Made by a program: the position numbers and the translations under genes. The notes under the pieces were generated by a model. The model did no database searches and had not been told where the DNA came from. It was given only the letters and a program-made list of their open reading frames with translations. A stretch of DNA of 64,000 bases from Corydoras sp. C115 (taxonomy: Eukaryota > Chordata > Actinopteri > Siluriformes > Callichthyidae). Below are positions 33,880 to 46,000 of this stretch, piece after piece. Each line of letters starts with the position of its first letter. Positions within the stretch are counted from its first letter, which is position 1. The DNA lies in NCBI GenBank assembly GCA_019802505.1, contig JAFMOC010000083.1:1086501-1150500 (forward strand), read 5' to 3'.

Positions 33880-34070
33880 ATTATGATCACTCCTGCTCCG
33901 TCCATCAGTGAAAATAAGGTATTTAAAAACTCTTGAAGCACTGCAGTGTATGATTCACTCATAACAGAGGAGCCCACATATCAATGTCACTGCAGTGTTG
34001 AAATCATTTACCACCAAAATAATACCGACTCTGTGGTGGTCCTGACCATTAGATACCAGAATAAATAATA
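33880..34070 (+). repeat. fish interspersed repeat, left part
   Basis: ATCACTCCTGCTCCGTCCAT, TCACTGCAGTGTTGAAATCA and GTGGTGGTCCTGACCATTAG are phrases of a repeat abundant in otophysan fish genomes. Family name not known to me. Confidence 0.55.
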
Positions 34071-34079
34071 GTATTTTCA

Positions 34080-34890
34080 TTTTGATAATAATATTCAGAC
34101 AGGATTTAGAAGCTGAACATAAGCATATTTAAATAGTAAAACAGACTTCTATTTTTAAAATATGTTCCAAGTTGTTTAATAAAATGCCCTGTGAGCTGGT
34201 TTTAATAAGTGGAACAAAGGGTGTGAAACATTCTTGAGATTTGTTCTTCCCAGAGGTAAAAGCATGAGTATGAAAGCTCAACTTCCTGCTTCTTTTGACA
34301 CAATGTACAGTTTGCATATTTGCGTGTACAATTTTCTCAAGTCTGTGCATGTGCTGTGTGACAGATAGTGAGGATTATAATAGACATCCTTTGGCACACT
34401 CACAAAAAAGAAGTGGGTAAAGGTGAGAAAAATGGATAGCTGCAATTTAGACTACAGATGGAAACTCCAAAACTGGAAGGAAGATTTGTGCCATTTAAGT
34501 CATTGAACCAGAAAAAACTTTCATTAAAATGACTTACTGTATTAAAACATATAAATTAAATAGTTTGCTATATACTTAAATGGCAATCAGATAATTGGCT
34601 AAATAATTTATCAGAATGAAGCAAGAGTGGAAAATTCGGTAGATGCTAACTGCACAACAAAGTTACAGACTAATTTAATGCACATCTGTATTTTGTTACT
34701 CATACAGGTGCACGTTAGGGTGACAGCAAATCACCTGTTAATTCAATAAAGCTTGTAGGTACACACACAGAATCTGCAAAAATATGTTTCAGTCCTTATA
34801 GGGTCTGGTTCTAAGTGGAATATAAAATAATGTTAGGTATTTGGACTAAATTCTAGTCTCTAAAATTCCATATTACACTGATTTTTGAAA
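34080..34890. other. intergenic, nothing named
   Basis: AT-rich spacer without recognised features. Confidence 0.5.
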
Positions 34891-34899
34891 GTGTAAAAT

Positions 34900-35030
34900 C
34901 ATTAATCCGCCTCTTGCAGTGAACCTGCTCTTTGGGGGTTCCGACTCATAACACTGTACAGCTGCTTTGAGACTTTGTACTATTGTAGAAAGCGCTATAT
35001 AAATAAATGAAATTAAACTTGAATGTTAAC
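34900..35030 (+). repeat. interspersed repeat 3' end
   Basis: CTGTACAGCTGCTTTGAGAC through AGAAAGCGCTATATAAATAA and AATGAAATTAAACTTGAA is a standard 3' end of a fish retroposon. Class uncertain. Confidence 0.55.
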
Positions 35031-35144
35031 TTGCAGCTAATAAACTGAATTCAACATAAATAAAATGAAAAGTTTTTCAAAAAGATTTCCAGAAAAATGT
35101 CTTATACATTGCCTTGTTTTACATTTGTTATGCATCTTATAAGT

Positions 35145-35290
35145 TCTACTGATCTTGGAGATGTACTTTGTGGTTCTACAATTACAGACTTCAGTTTAGC
35201 TGTTTCGATACATACTTTGTTAGTCTGCTCTACTTTGTTCTCTCATGGTTAGGATCCACAGGACCACCACAGAGCAGGTATTATGTGGAA
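35145..35290 (-). repeat. same fish repeat as at 33880, right part, inverted
   Basis: Minus strand: ACCTGCTCTGTGGTGGTCCT, CTAACAAAGTATGTATCGAA, AGTCTGTAATTGTAGAACCA. It overlaps the GTGGTGGTCCTGACC region of the fragment at 33880-34070. Confidence 0.55.
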
Positions 35291-35608
35291 TTTAGATGTA
35301 GGCGAACATGAATATCCATGGTCGTGAGTTGGATGCAAAATATGCAGTGTGATTTATAGTGTCTCCTTAACCAAAGACCTCAGATTTTTTTGTTTTTGCA
35401 GTTTCAGCAAATATGGATCAAAATTGCAGAGTGTGAGCACTACTACAAGGCTCATTCACAAGCCACCAATTAATTCATAGATCACTAGATAATGTAAAAA
35501 CTAACACAGCATGGTGAAATGTAAGTGAAACCTAATAAAATGAATAAAATGAGTGTAGAACTGGCTGATAAGGGTATTACTGTTTTCCCCATAGAGGTAT
35601 TTTTAGTG

Positions 35609-35648
35609 ACACCAACACACACACACACACACACACAACACACACATA
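35609..35648. repeat. (CA)n tract
   Basis: ACACACACACACACACACAC with one break (CAACAC). Confidence 0.9.
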
Positions 35649-35784
35649 CAAGTGATAATAGACATTGTGATAGACAGGACATTATAAAAAAAACAATATG
35701 GCCATTAGAAGTTTTTGTTTTAAAATAATTATAGTTATAATTACAACTATGTACCTACCACCAAGTATGATTATGTCACAACAT

Positions 35785-35985
35785 CGCTTAATCCTATACT
35801 AGAGACTAGGGTCATGGGGGGATTCCATATGTTCCAGGGGGAACATTTCAGGCTTTGGGCAGATACACCCAGGACATAACGCCATTCTATCACTGGACTC
35901 ACACTCACACAGACACACACAATATAGGGGCAATTTGGATGGGGCAATTTAGAGCAGCCAATTTCCCTTGTATCCATGTATTTTC
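35785..35985 (-). repeat. SINE copy (minus), head missing
   Basis: GCTTAATCCTATACTAGAG, GGCAGATACACCCAGGACAT, CACACTCACACAGACACAC and TTTCCCTTGTATCCATGTAT. Lacks the tRNA-like head. Confidence 0.75.
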
Positions 35986-36100
35986 ATTTTATCTGTATTT
36001 TATTTCATTATATAAAATGAATAATGACAGTGTAGTTTATTATATTGCTATATATTTTTTTATAACAGTAAACTGTTTTATATGTAATTGTTTACAAATC

Positions 36101-36441
36101 GGCGGCACGGTGGCTTAGTGATTAGCACGTTCGCCTCTCAGCACGAATCCCAGTTCGAATCCCAATCTGGAGTTTCCATGTTCTCCCCATGTCTGCGTGG
36201 GTTTCCTCCGGTTTCTCCACTTTCCTCCCCAGTCCAAAAACATGTATCAAGGTCTATTGAATTCTCCAAATTACCCCATATAGAGTGTGTCTGTGTGAGT
36301 GAGTGAATGTGTGCCCAATGATAGATTGGCACCCTGTCGTGGGTGTATCTGCCCAGCGCCCGATACGGACCCCCGACCCCCCCCCCCCCCCCCCCGCGAC
36401 CCTATTAAAGGATAAAGTGGAAGATAATAGATGGATGGATG
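36101..36441 (+). repeat. SINE copy with poly-C expansion
   Basis: CGGCGGCACGGTGGCTTAGT head and GTTCGAATCCC B box. The usual CCCCCCGCGACCC near the 3' end has grown to about 20 C (36378-36397). Flanks GTTTACAAATC and GTTAACAAATC are the target-site duplication with one change. Confidence 0.9.
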
Positions 36442-36468
36442 TTAACAAATCTTTAAAGTGTGAACTCC

Positions 36469-36488
36469 CAAAAAAAAAAAAAAAAAAA
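36469..36488. repeat. poly-A tract
   Basis: About 20 A following CTCCC, just after the preceding SINE. Confidence 0.9.
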
Positions 36489-36499
36489 GCAACGGTATG

Positions 36500-37336
36500 A
36501 AAACTTGCTAAGGTTTTAGGAAGAAACATAGATAGGATCATGAATTTTGGCAAAGTTTAGTGCAGTACAGTGTGGGACTTTTTTATTTTGATAGTAAAAG
36601 TTGGCGTAATTTTAAGTTTAAATGTAAAACATTGAGCTTTCTTGATAAATACACGTGCTATTATTTGCTTAAGTATTACTGTAAGTGAAATATTTGTTGT
36701 CTTGCTAACCACTAAAAAGAGATTTTGATAAATACTGACAAGATTCTGACTATTCCTTATAAAGCATTTACTTGTCTCGTACAAATTGAGATTTGATGTC
36801 TCGAATGCTGCAATCGCTTTCAAATTCCGCCAAAGATCTTCAGAAGTCCAAAAACTGACAAGAAAACCCCAGGAAATTCTGTGAGTGATTCTGTAACCAA
36901 AAAGTTGGCTTTTATATTTCTGGAAAGTCCAATCTTTACCAAGGTTTTACAGTCAAGACATAATAAAAAAAACTGATCTCAAAAAGGCTTATTATTTGAA
37001 TGGATTGGTGATGCCAGTTACATGATAAAGACTTTAAATTCCCACATCATCACCAGCTCCATGTTTTAATGTGAGAATAGTACTTATTTGTTTCAAATCT
37101 CTGCTCCATATAATAACGTTTCAAGTTTTGTCATTCCATAGAGCTGTGTCATGGTACTCCACAGGCACCTCCAAATGTTTTATTATTTGTATTTAACTCA
37201 AACAATACAAGGGTTCTTTGCCAACTGTGGAATGCATCGTGGAGTTCACCATTAAGTCCTTGGCTGTTTGGCAGCAGGTCTTTCTGTTAATCTTTTACAC
37301 TAAGATTTTCTCTTTTCTTACATATTTTATTTTGAC
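36500..37336. other. intergenic, nothing named
   Basis: AT-rich spacer, with no recognised repeat or gene. Confidence 0.5.
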
Positions 37337-37348
37337 TGGATGCGAAAT

Positions 37349-37636
37349 GGACTGCACAGTGGCTTAGTGGTTAGCATGTCCGCCTCTCAGTGCTGGGTTT
37401 CCAGGTTCAATTCCCAATCTGGGTGGAGTTTCCATGTTCTATGTGTGTCTGCATGAGTTTCCTCCCAGTTCTCCGGTTTCCTCCACACTCCAAAAACCCA
37501 GATTCAAGGTAAATTGAATGCTGTAAATTGAGTGAGACTGTCCAGCAAAAGATCTTAGGTGTATGCTTTAGGATGAGAATGGTAACCCCCTAACGACCCC
37601 AATAGAGGATTAAGCAGAACATAATGAATAAACGAA
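37349..37636 (+). repeat. SINE copy with target-site duplication
   Basis: GGACTGCACAGTGGCTTAGT head, GGTTCAATTCCC B box and tail GAACATAATGAATAAACGAA. TGGATGCGAAAT flanks it at 37337-37348 and 37637-37648. Confidence 0.88.
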
Positions 37637-37984
37637 TGGATGCGAAATATAATTTGGTGGAATTTTTATTACTTTTCAAATTGAAGGGAATTCTGGGTTT
37701 TTTCCTTGGTCAGTTAAGTTCACTCAAACACCTTAAACACATGATTAAGTTGCTGTAATAAAACAAGGGTTATTCTTGATTTTCCAATCAGTTAATCCTG
37801 TTTTAATCCAACTATAGGACAAATATTACAGGTACATTTATTGGATAAATAATTGTGACATTGTACTGTAGTATTTGATAAATTATTGGGCTGCTCATAA
37901 ATACTACATCATTCTTTATTACTTAACTGAAAATATTGCCACACACACACATACTTTACACAATACTTTTTTGTAGTTACTTTA

Positions 37985-38315
37985 GTTCATTCATTATCTT
38001 CTGCTTTATCCTCTACTAGGGTTGCGGGGGGAGTGGGGGGTTCCACATGCCCATACGGGTAGAACATTTCAGGCGCTGGGCAGCTACATCCAGAACAAGT
38101 CAATAATCTATTGATAGGGACACTCACTCACACAGACACAAGCACAAACTTTATGGTGAAATTTAGAGCATTCAATTTACCTTGAATCCATGTGGGAGTA
38201 AGCTGGAGAACCTGAAGGGAACCCACGTGGACACAGGGAGAACATGGAAACTCCACCCAGGTTGAGATTTGAACCTGGATCGAAGGCAAAGGTGCAAACC
38301 AGTAACAGGTGGCAC
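37985..38315 (-). repeat. SINE copy (minus)
   Basis: TTCATTCATTATCTTCTGC, CTACTAGGGTTGCGGGGGG, GGCGCTGGGCAGCTACATCC and GAACATGGAAACTCCACCC. The head end is diverged. Confidence 0.85.
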
Positions 38316-38319
38316 AGAT

Positions 38320-40290
38320 GCTCACCTTAGTTTTACATAGAAAATATAAGAATATGGGATTTGACACAGTACCTAAACAGCCACATGAGAATAAATTATG
38401 CAGAAAATCTGTCGTAATTTCAGAAAAAAATCTGTAAATATCAGAGCTGTTCATCTGCATCTCTGTCTCTAAGCAGTCCAACCTGGCTCAGCTCGCCCAC
38501 ATCCCCTTCTGCATTTGAATACTCCAAGAGAACCCATATTTTTTAACACATATGGAACATGTCTACTTCACTTGATCAAGAACCCTTGTATGTAGCAATT
38601 ACCCTAATATTATCGGACACTTTAATTCCACTTGGAAATGAGATCAGAAAATCAAAGACAAACCTTTTCCCCCCTCCTAAAAACCATTATCATTTTATTT
38701 TGTTTTAGTCTCCTTTACACACTTGGGTGTTCTCCAAAACAGAGGGAAGGTTTACTGGAAGAGAAAGGGGGAGAACATGTGGAGTCACTTTGGAGATAAA
38801 ACAGTTTCTCTAAAGGGAAAAAGAAGTTATTTTTAGTACATTTCTCAACATTTGTCAAATGTGTCAAGAACATCTATTACCCTGGCATTTTGACCGTTTA
38901 CCCTTTAAACTTTAGCATGGGGGGCCAAAATCAAAGATGTTACTCGAACCATAAAAAAAATATTTGTGGTTTCAATTCCAGGGCAAATGGCCACATTAGA
39001 GATTTTGGCACTCTGAGAGAAACCCGATCCAAAAGAATCTGAAAACTGAGCAAGTTCAAATCTAACCAAATTCCAAGCAACTACATTCCAATACAGTAAT
39101 TAAATATAGTATCCCTTATATTCTGCCTAGCAAAGTATAAGCAAAGTAAAAAATATATATACATAACATTTATTTTATTTAAATAAATGTAATAAAAATT
39201 CAATAAAACTAATGAAGTGTTATCGTTTGCAGAATCCAGAAAACCTTGGCATTAAAGAATTTGGTCTGTTATTTACTTTCGGGTTATTATATAATATGCA
39301 GAGTAACACCTGGTAAGTTTTTGGTAAAATGACTAGATCTATTCCTATAAAACAATTACAGAGTATGTAAATAAATGTAAACACCGTTTACATAAATGGT
39401 GTTTTTATGAGTTGTTGGAAATATTTTAGGCTGCATTCCATGTGATTGATTGTAATCGACTCTATAGACAGTGTTCCAGTCAAAGCAGAACACTGAGAGA
39501 CCAGTAAATCGGAGAGTAATTGAACAGCTTGTTGGTCTGAAGGATGAAGATGGATGGTTCAATGATAACCCCCACTGCCTACTGACTCTGTGTGGGGCCT
39601 ATTAGCATGACCAAGGATCCGACCAGACTTAAGCCTCAGTCACCAAAAGAAAATCACTAGGCTATTTAAGATTTTTAAATAAATCTGACACCCTTGGAGT
39701 GAAAACATTGATGTATTCTTAGACACACACACACAGAGAGAAAGAGAGAAAAAAGAGGGAGAGAGAATCCTGTTTTGTCTCTAAGAGCAATTGTAAAATA
39801 GGTATACATAAACACGACCCATGTCAGCACTTAGATGGATTATCTCTAAAGCACAAAGTAAGATTGAAGGGTTTCGGATTGAACCTCCACCTCTTCCCAC
39901 TCCCACCCATCTTCCCCCTGAAAAAAAGAAAAAAAAAAAGCACCTTGAGTAAGGGTTAGGCACATACAGAGTACACAGAGGAAACCAGGGTTTTGTTTCA
40001 GTAACCTTTGAACCACAGAGTCCATCAATAATCTGGAAACAGTGGCAAGAAAGAAAGGGTGGCCCAACTCATCCATCTTCATTTGAAGAGAGGAGAACGT
40101 GCGTTTGCTGTCTTCGCTCTGTTTTCCTATTGCTCCATCTTCTCCCACACTTTCTCCCATCTTCTGCCACCTTTTCCTATCCATCTGACCTGTCACATCG
40201 AGCTGTAAAACTTGCTGCTGTGTTATTACAGAGAAAACTACATAACTCCAGTCAATACAAATGTGTAATTAAGGGGCATAAATTAATTAT
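38320..40290. other. intergenic, nothing named
   Basis: Contains a short (AC)n/(GA)n patch at about 39720-39765 and a pyrimidine-rich patch at 40120-40190. Open frames of about 116 codons here have no recognisable domain. Confidence 0.5.
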
Positions 40291-40291
40291 G

Positions 40292-40295
<4 letters not shown>

Positions 40296-40371
<76 letters not shown>
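40296..40371. repeat. (TA)n microsatellite
   Basis: About 66 bp of uninterrupted TA, ending TATGTATATATTC. Confidence 0.95.
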
Positions 40372-40379
40372 TCAAACAT

Positions 40380-41250
40380 TGTACTGAAATCAGTATTTAC
40401 TGTAAAATTATATATATTATATAAATTGATGACTCATCCTGCTTATTGTTCTATGTGAATTAATGGTTGGACAAGTTTCATAGTAATAATTCAGATTTAT
40501 CATTCCTAAGTATATAAACTACATTCTGTATAGGCTTTGAGGGTTAATCTGATTGATTAAGTTAGACAGTATGCAAAATCAGTGCCGGTTATATGACTGC
40601 CTGGTGTTTCATCTGACCGCATGGACACACAAAACCACATCTGATAGATGCTTCCGCTAAGTGTACATGCACATGGACTGATAGTTATTTTTAACCCTCT
40701 TCCTTGTAAATCAAAGATTTAAGAGCTGGTGTATATTCAGATCTTACCATCATTCACTGAGTATTCACATCTGTATCTGTGTGAGAACTGATAAATGTAA
40801 TCAGAATTCCTTTCTCCACATTAAATCTTTTTCATCAAAACATCTAAAAATAACCTCCCATGACATATTATTCAGATATAATTAATGGCAACATCTAAAT
40901 TTTTTTTATTTAAAACTATTAAAGCATTTCATACAAAACATCCATCACACGATTAAGGATTCATATTTAAATGAATTTTACGGTTTAATTGAAGCTTTTG
41001 AGATCAGGAATTAACCTTTACATTACTGTGTACTTAAGTCCGACTTATTTAGACAGAAAATAAAAAAATAAAAACTATTTCTATACATACAAATTCATTA
41101 CAAATTTTGGACATAAAGGCCGAACCCAAACACATCATTCGATACCTTGCATTGATTTTTAATCCTATCTTATCTTCCGCGGCACTTAATCAGGTTTAAG
41201 CATTCTCAAAATGATCTATTACTTAAATGTGGTAATGTGGTATGTAAACA
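40380..41250. other. intergenic, nothing named
   Basis: AT-rich; no recognised features. Confidence 0.5.
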
Positions 41251-41254
41251 TTCA

Positions 41255-41442
41255 TTAATTTATTCATTCATTGAATTGGGGGGGCACACTTCGCTGGGCA
41301 CTTATACAAACTATATGGAGCAAATTAGGGCATTCAATTTACCTTGGACCATGTTTTTGGTTTGTAGGAGGAAACCAGAGAACCCGAAGGATCCTCAGCG
41401 CAGAGGGGTGAACGTGTTAACCACTACGCCACCATGCCTTCC
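41255..41442 (-). repeat. SINE copy (minus), deleted
   Basis: TTCATTCATTG tail, TTCGCTGGGCACTTATAC, GACCATGTTTTTGG and the head complement TTAACCACTACGCCACCATG. Much of the 3' body is missing. Confidence 0.75.
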
Positions 41443-41931
41443 AGTATGTAAACAGTATTCAAATTCATTAAACTTCATTAAATCACTTTATGACCTTTAT
41501 GACTTTATGAAGAGTGGATGTCTAGAGTGTCTACTCCCAAATATTTGGGATCCTAAAAGATATATAGGACCTATACAACATTATGAAGTGTTTTCAAACA
41601 TTTTTTTTAACCACAGATAGTTGGACTTGGTAAATAGTTGAATTAAAACTTAAAAAAGTGATTTAGAAGTAAATTTTGAGAAATACTTCAAATTAAGTAA
41701 CTCAAACTTCTGTTATTTGCAGTATGAGAGATGCCAAATTTTCACAAGATTCCCAATGTTTAAACGAAGACAAAGGTGCAAGTCTTATATCTTAGATATT
41801 GTTAGATAAAATTGGAAAGAGGGATCTTCGAATATCAAAAATTAAACAGTATAGTTCTTAACCTGGTAACAAAATTGTACCCACTACACACCCAGTATGG
41901 AAACACTATTTAAATTTAATGATACTGAATT

Positions 41932-42275
41932 CATTCATTCATTATCTTCCACTTTATCCTCTATTAGGGTCGCGGTGGTGTTCCCCATGCCCATTCAGGG
42001 GAGAACGTCTCGGGCGCTGGGCAGATACTCCCAGGACAGGGCGCCAATCCATCGCTGGGCACACACTCTCTCACACAAACGCACTCTATATGGGGCAATT
42101 TGGAGAGCTCAGTTGACTTGATCCATGTTTTTGGACTGTGGGAGGAAACCGGAGAACCCGGAGGAAACCCACGCGGACACGGGGAGAACATGGAAACTCC
42201 ACCCAGATGGGGATTCGAACCGATGGGATAGTGCTGAGAGGCGAATGTGCTAACCACTACGTCACCGTGCCGCCC
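41932..42275 (-). repeat. SINE copy (minus), full length
   Basis: TTCATTCATTATCTTCCAC through CACTACGTCACCGTGCCGCC. Flanks AATGATACTGAATT and AATGACACTAAATT look like a diverged target-site duplication. Confidence 0.92.
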
Positions 42276-42436
42276 ACAATGACACTAAATTAAACTTAAA
42301 TTTCACTATAATAAAATTAACTGATGAATGTGGCCTTGACTTCAGTTGCATTAAGCACCTTAATAAAGAATAGATTCACTGCAATCCAACACTTATTACT
42401 ATTGGTTAAATAATAGTGATTATATGCAGTTGAGAC

Positions 42437-42764
42437 GGCACGGTGGCGTAGTGGTTAGCACATTCGCTTCTCAGCGCTAGTACGAATCCCCATCTGGGTG
42501 GAGTTTCCATGTTCTCCCCGTGTCTGCGTGGGTTTCCTCCGGGTTCTCCGGTTTCCTCCCACAGTCCAAAAACATGGATCAAGTCAACTGAATTCTCAAA
42601 AATTGCCCCATATAGAGTGTGTCTGTGTGAGTGAGTGTGTGCCCAGCGATGGATTGGCACCCTGTCCTGGGTGTATCTGCCCCGCGCCCGAGACGTTCTC
42701 CCCTGGATGGGCATGGCCACCGCGACCCTAATTGAGGATAAAGCAGGAGATAATGAATGAATGA
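42437..42764 (+). repeat. SINE copy, full length, young-looking
   Basis: GGCACGGTGGCGTAGTGG head through TAATGAATGAATGA tail. Exact duplication ATATGCAGTTGAGAC flanks it at 42422-42436 and 42765-42779. Confidence 0.93.
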
Positions 42765-42779
42765 ATATGCAGTTGAGAC

Positions 42780-43779
42780 AGAGGCAGTGGCTTGTTTCAA
42801 ATGTTCATTGCAGAAAGCTAATTATCCCTCAAACTTCCAGATTGGCAAGTGTCAAGCTAAAGGGAACATGCAGTACAAGGATGGAAACTGGTAATCAGTT
42901 GAGTAATTTGGAAAACATTAGTCTAAAAAGCTGAATGAAAGAGATTAGAGTTAGCTTTTATGGCTCGAATCAAATACAGACGTGTATTTAAGGTTCTTAA
43001 AGAGGTTTTACAGATCACTTCTTCATTTCTTATAATTTACCTCCAGATGGAAAAAGCAGAGTCATCGTTGCAGTGCATCTGCGAAGGCACCGAGGCCTGA
43101 TGTTAACCAATTTTCACACATATTTTACAAAGGTTGTAGAAACATCAGCATCCCCATATGATGTCCATCACTGTATTTATAAACATCGCCTCTGACTCAG
43201 AGAGAGGTGGCTTACGGAGAATGGAACATCTGCTATGGACCATGTGTGAATTAATACTCAGACAATACTATGAAACAATCAAAGGTCATAAAGGGGTCAT
43301 GTCATGAGGATCTGCTCAGGGAACATGTGCAAGTTGTTTCTGGACTGCCACTGAGCCAGGGTTAAAAAAGAGCGCAGAATGTTTTAGTCTGAGATGAGTG
43401 GAGGAACGGAGTAATAGGAGACAAGACCTATTACTTTTACGAAACGTTCTGGCCTAAATAACATTATAATAAAACTGTAACAGAAGTGACACATTTGATG
43501 ACCTTGTTATTTGTTCTATGACCAATCGGGAAATGCAGGACGCTTTCTTCTCCCAATATGTCATGCTGCAAATTATCTAATCAACCATATCAAGCAAAAT
43601 GAAAACAGAAGTACTTGCATATAGAAAACTTTTGTTTGTAATACCAAATTGTTACATGTGAATAGGGATTTGAAGAGCTTTTTAATTAAAGTCACAGTCA
43701 CTTTAAACACACAAAGGGAAATTACACATTTTGTAATTGTCACCGAAAAGCAGTGGACAAAGACGGGGTAAATAATCAA
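42780..43779. other. intergenic, repeat-free
   Basis: About 1 kb between SINEs with no recognised repeat, less AT-rich than its surroundings around 43020-43420. No gene recognised. Confidence 0.45.
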
Positions 43780-43792
43780 ACAGGTGACAATC

Positions 43793-44144
43793 CTTTCATT
43801 CATTATTCATTATCTCCCGCTTTATCCTCTATTAGGGTCGCGGTGTGGTTCCCCATGCCCATCCAGGGGAGAACATGTTGGGCGCTGGGCAGATAGACCC
43901 AGGACAGGGCGCCAATCCATCGCTGGGCACACACTCACTCACACAGACACACTCTATATGGGGCAATTTTGAGAATTCAATTGACTTGATCCATGTTTTT
44001 GGACTGTGGAAGGAAACCGGAGAACCCGGAGAAAACCCACGCAGTCACGCGGAGAACATTGAAACTCCACCCAGATGGGAATTCGAACCGGAAATCCCTA
44101 GCGCTGAGAGGCGAACGTGCTAACCACTAAGCCACCGTGCCGCC
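43793..44144 (-). repeat. SINE copy (minus), full length, young-looking
   Basis: TTTCATTCATTATTCATTATC to GCCACCGTGCCGCC. Exact 13-bp duplication ACAGGTGACAATC at 43780-43792 and 44145-44157. Confidence 0.93.
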
Positions 44145-44269
44145 ACAGGTGACAATCATTCTAGCAAATTGTGATGTACAGTTATTCAGGAAGTCATTTA
44201 TAAACTTATTAGATAAACAAGCAGACTATACTGTAGACTCAGTACTCAATAACACCTCCTTTGGGTGTC

Positions 44270-44608
44270 CATCCATCCATTCTCTTCCGCTTTATCTTCT
44301 ACTAGGTTCGCAGGGGTATTCCCCATGCCCATCCAGGGGAGAACGTTTCGGGCGCTGGGCAGAAACACCCAGGACAGGGCGCCAATCTATCACTGGGCAC
44401 ACGCTCACTCACACAAACACACTGTATATGGGGTAATTTAGAGAACTCAATTGAAAGTTTTTGGACTGGGGGAGGAAACCGGAGAACCCGGAGAAAACCC
44501 ATGCGGCCACGGGGAGAACATGTAAACTCCACCCAGATTGGGATTCGAACCGGGAATCTCTAGTGTTGAGAGACGAATGTGCTAACCACTAAGCCACCGT
44601 GCTGCCCT
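44270..44608 (-). repeat. SINE copy (minus), full length, young-looking
   Basis: CATCCATCCATTCTCTTCCG to AAGCCACCGTGCTGCCC. Exact duplication TTTGGGTGTC at 44260-44269 and 44609-44618. A short deletion removes the TGATCCATG segment. Confidence 0.93.
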
Positions 44609-44618
44609 TTTGGGTGTC

Positions 44619-45120
44619 ATTATTTAAAATTCACATCTTGCTAATAAATTTTCATCTAGCTAAAATTGTCTTTGGTTTTGGAGAGTGGCTGTCTAGAGAA
44701 AAAGACACTGTTCTGTTTGCTTTTGTGAAGCATTAATGCTGTGAAATTGTTGCAGAGTCTCTTCCCCAATTATTGAGTTGAGATCCTAAAAGTGATCCTG
44801 ATTAATCAAGGCACCTTCTTCAGACACTGTAGCACTTATACAACTTTAGCCCACCCCATTACCATTCATTCATTCAAATTATGGCAATCACACTATTGTT
44901 ATCCTTTGTTTATTAATCTGTTTTCAGTCCGGCTTTCTTCTCCCAGAATTTTCAAACTGTTAAGACAGTTTATGCAGGACACGTCTGGCTCATTGGTGAC
45001 ACCACTGCTTGTATACTGTACAGCCAAGGAATGTGCCAAACCGTTCCCGATATATTGCTGTTTGTCTGAGCCAAAACTCCCTTTTATTTTGCTACTTTAT
45101 TTTTAATTTTTAATTAAAAT
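44619..45120. other. intergenic, nothing named
   Basis: No recognised features; the 104-codon open frame at 44792-45106 has no recognisable domain. Confidence 0.45.
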
Positions 45121-45129
45121 GTTATTTTA

Positions 45130-45435
45130 GGGCGGCACGGTGGCTTAGTGATTAGCACGTTCGCCTCTCAGGGCTAGGGATTCCCGGTTCGAATCCCCAT
45201 CTGGGTGGAGTTTCCATGTTCTCCCCGTGTCTGCATGAGTTTCCTCCGGGTTCTCCGGTTACCTCCAACAGTCCAAAAAACATGGATCAAGTCAATTGAA
45301 TTCTCAAAATTTATAGAGTGTGTCTGTTTGAGTGTGTGCCCAGCGATACTGTCCTGGGTCTATCTTTTTATGGGCATGGGGAACCCCACCGCGACCCTAA
45401 TAGAGGATAAAGCGGGAGATAATGAATGAATGAAT
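45130..45435 (+). repeat. SINE copy, nearly full length
   Basis: GGGCGGCACGGTGGCTTAGT head and perfect B box GGTTCGAATCC at about 45187. A deletion removes the TGCCCAGCGCCCGAG segment near 45362-45370. Flanks share TTATTTTA. Confidence 0.92.
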
Positions 45436-45574
45436 TTTATTTTAATATAACTTACTTTATACTGTCACTTTACTTTGACATTACGCTGTATTTTTAGTTT
45501 AATTGTAATTCTTTTTTCTACTTTTTTTTTTTTTTATTTATTTAGCTAAAGACCAGTCATGTGAAATCGCGAAC

Positions 45575-46000
45575 CAATTATGAGTGATCGCAACATTATT
45601 ATCCTATTTCCAGGCCATGCCCACTTTTTACCTCATTCACTGTATTGCTTTGACATACATATGCACTGTGGCTTCTACAGCCACGCTGCAATCACACTCG
45701 CATTTTCTTTAGGAGTGCACCTTTCCAGTTTCTATTACAGCTCTGTTAGAATCCATCATCTGAGGTTGTTTCACCTGAAGAACACATGTAACCTGTATCC
45801 ATAAGTTATATCCATATCCATTAACAGTATCCATAAAGCTCAATTTTTAATACAGATGTGCATTTCCTGAAGAAAATGCGAGTGTGATTGCAGCTTGGCC
45901 ATAGGAGACACATACATATATCAAAGAAATACATTAAATGAGGTAAAAAGTGGGTGTGGCTGCGTATTAGGGTGTCTATAAGCCATGATCATATTATATA
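45575..46000. mobile_element. fold-back element with long inverted arms
   Basis: The left arm, about 45614-45720 (GCCATGCCCACTTTTTACC, GCTGCAATCACACTCGCATT), is matched in reverse complement by the right arm at about 45857-45960 (GCCACACCCACTTTTTACC, GCTGCAATCACACTCGCATT), with perhaps a quarter of bases differing. Between lies about 135 bp. Consistent with a non-autonomous DNA transposon; no coding capacity. Confidence 0.7.

Noticed and set aside
39846..40196. 116-codon minus-strand frame
   Set aside because: Low-complexity E/W/G-rich segment from a purine-rich patch; no homology recognised.
45130..45200. tRNA gene suggested by perfect B box GGTTCGAATCC
   Set aside because: It is the tRNA-like head of a SINE; the cloverleaf is not preserved and the family is multicopy.
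41932..45435. Regularly spaced repeats resembling a CRISPR array
   Set aside because: Units are about 340 bp, in both orientations, with target duplications: SINE insertions in a vertebrate genome.
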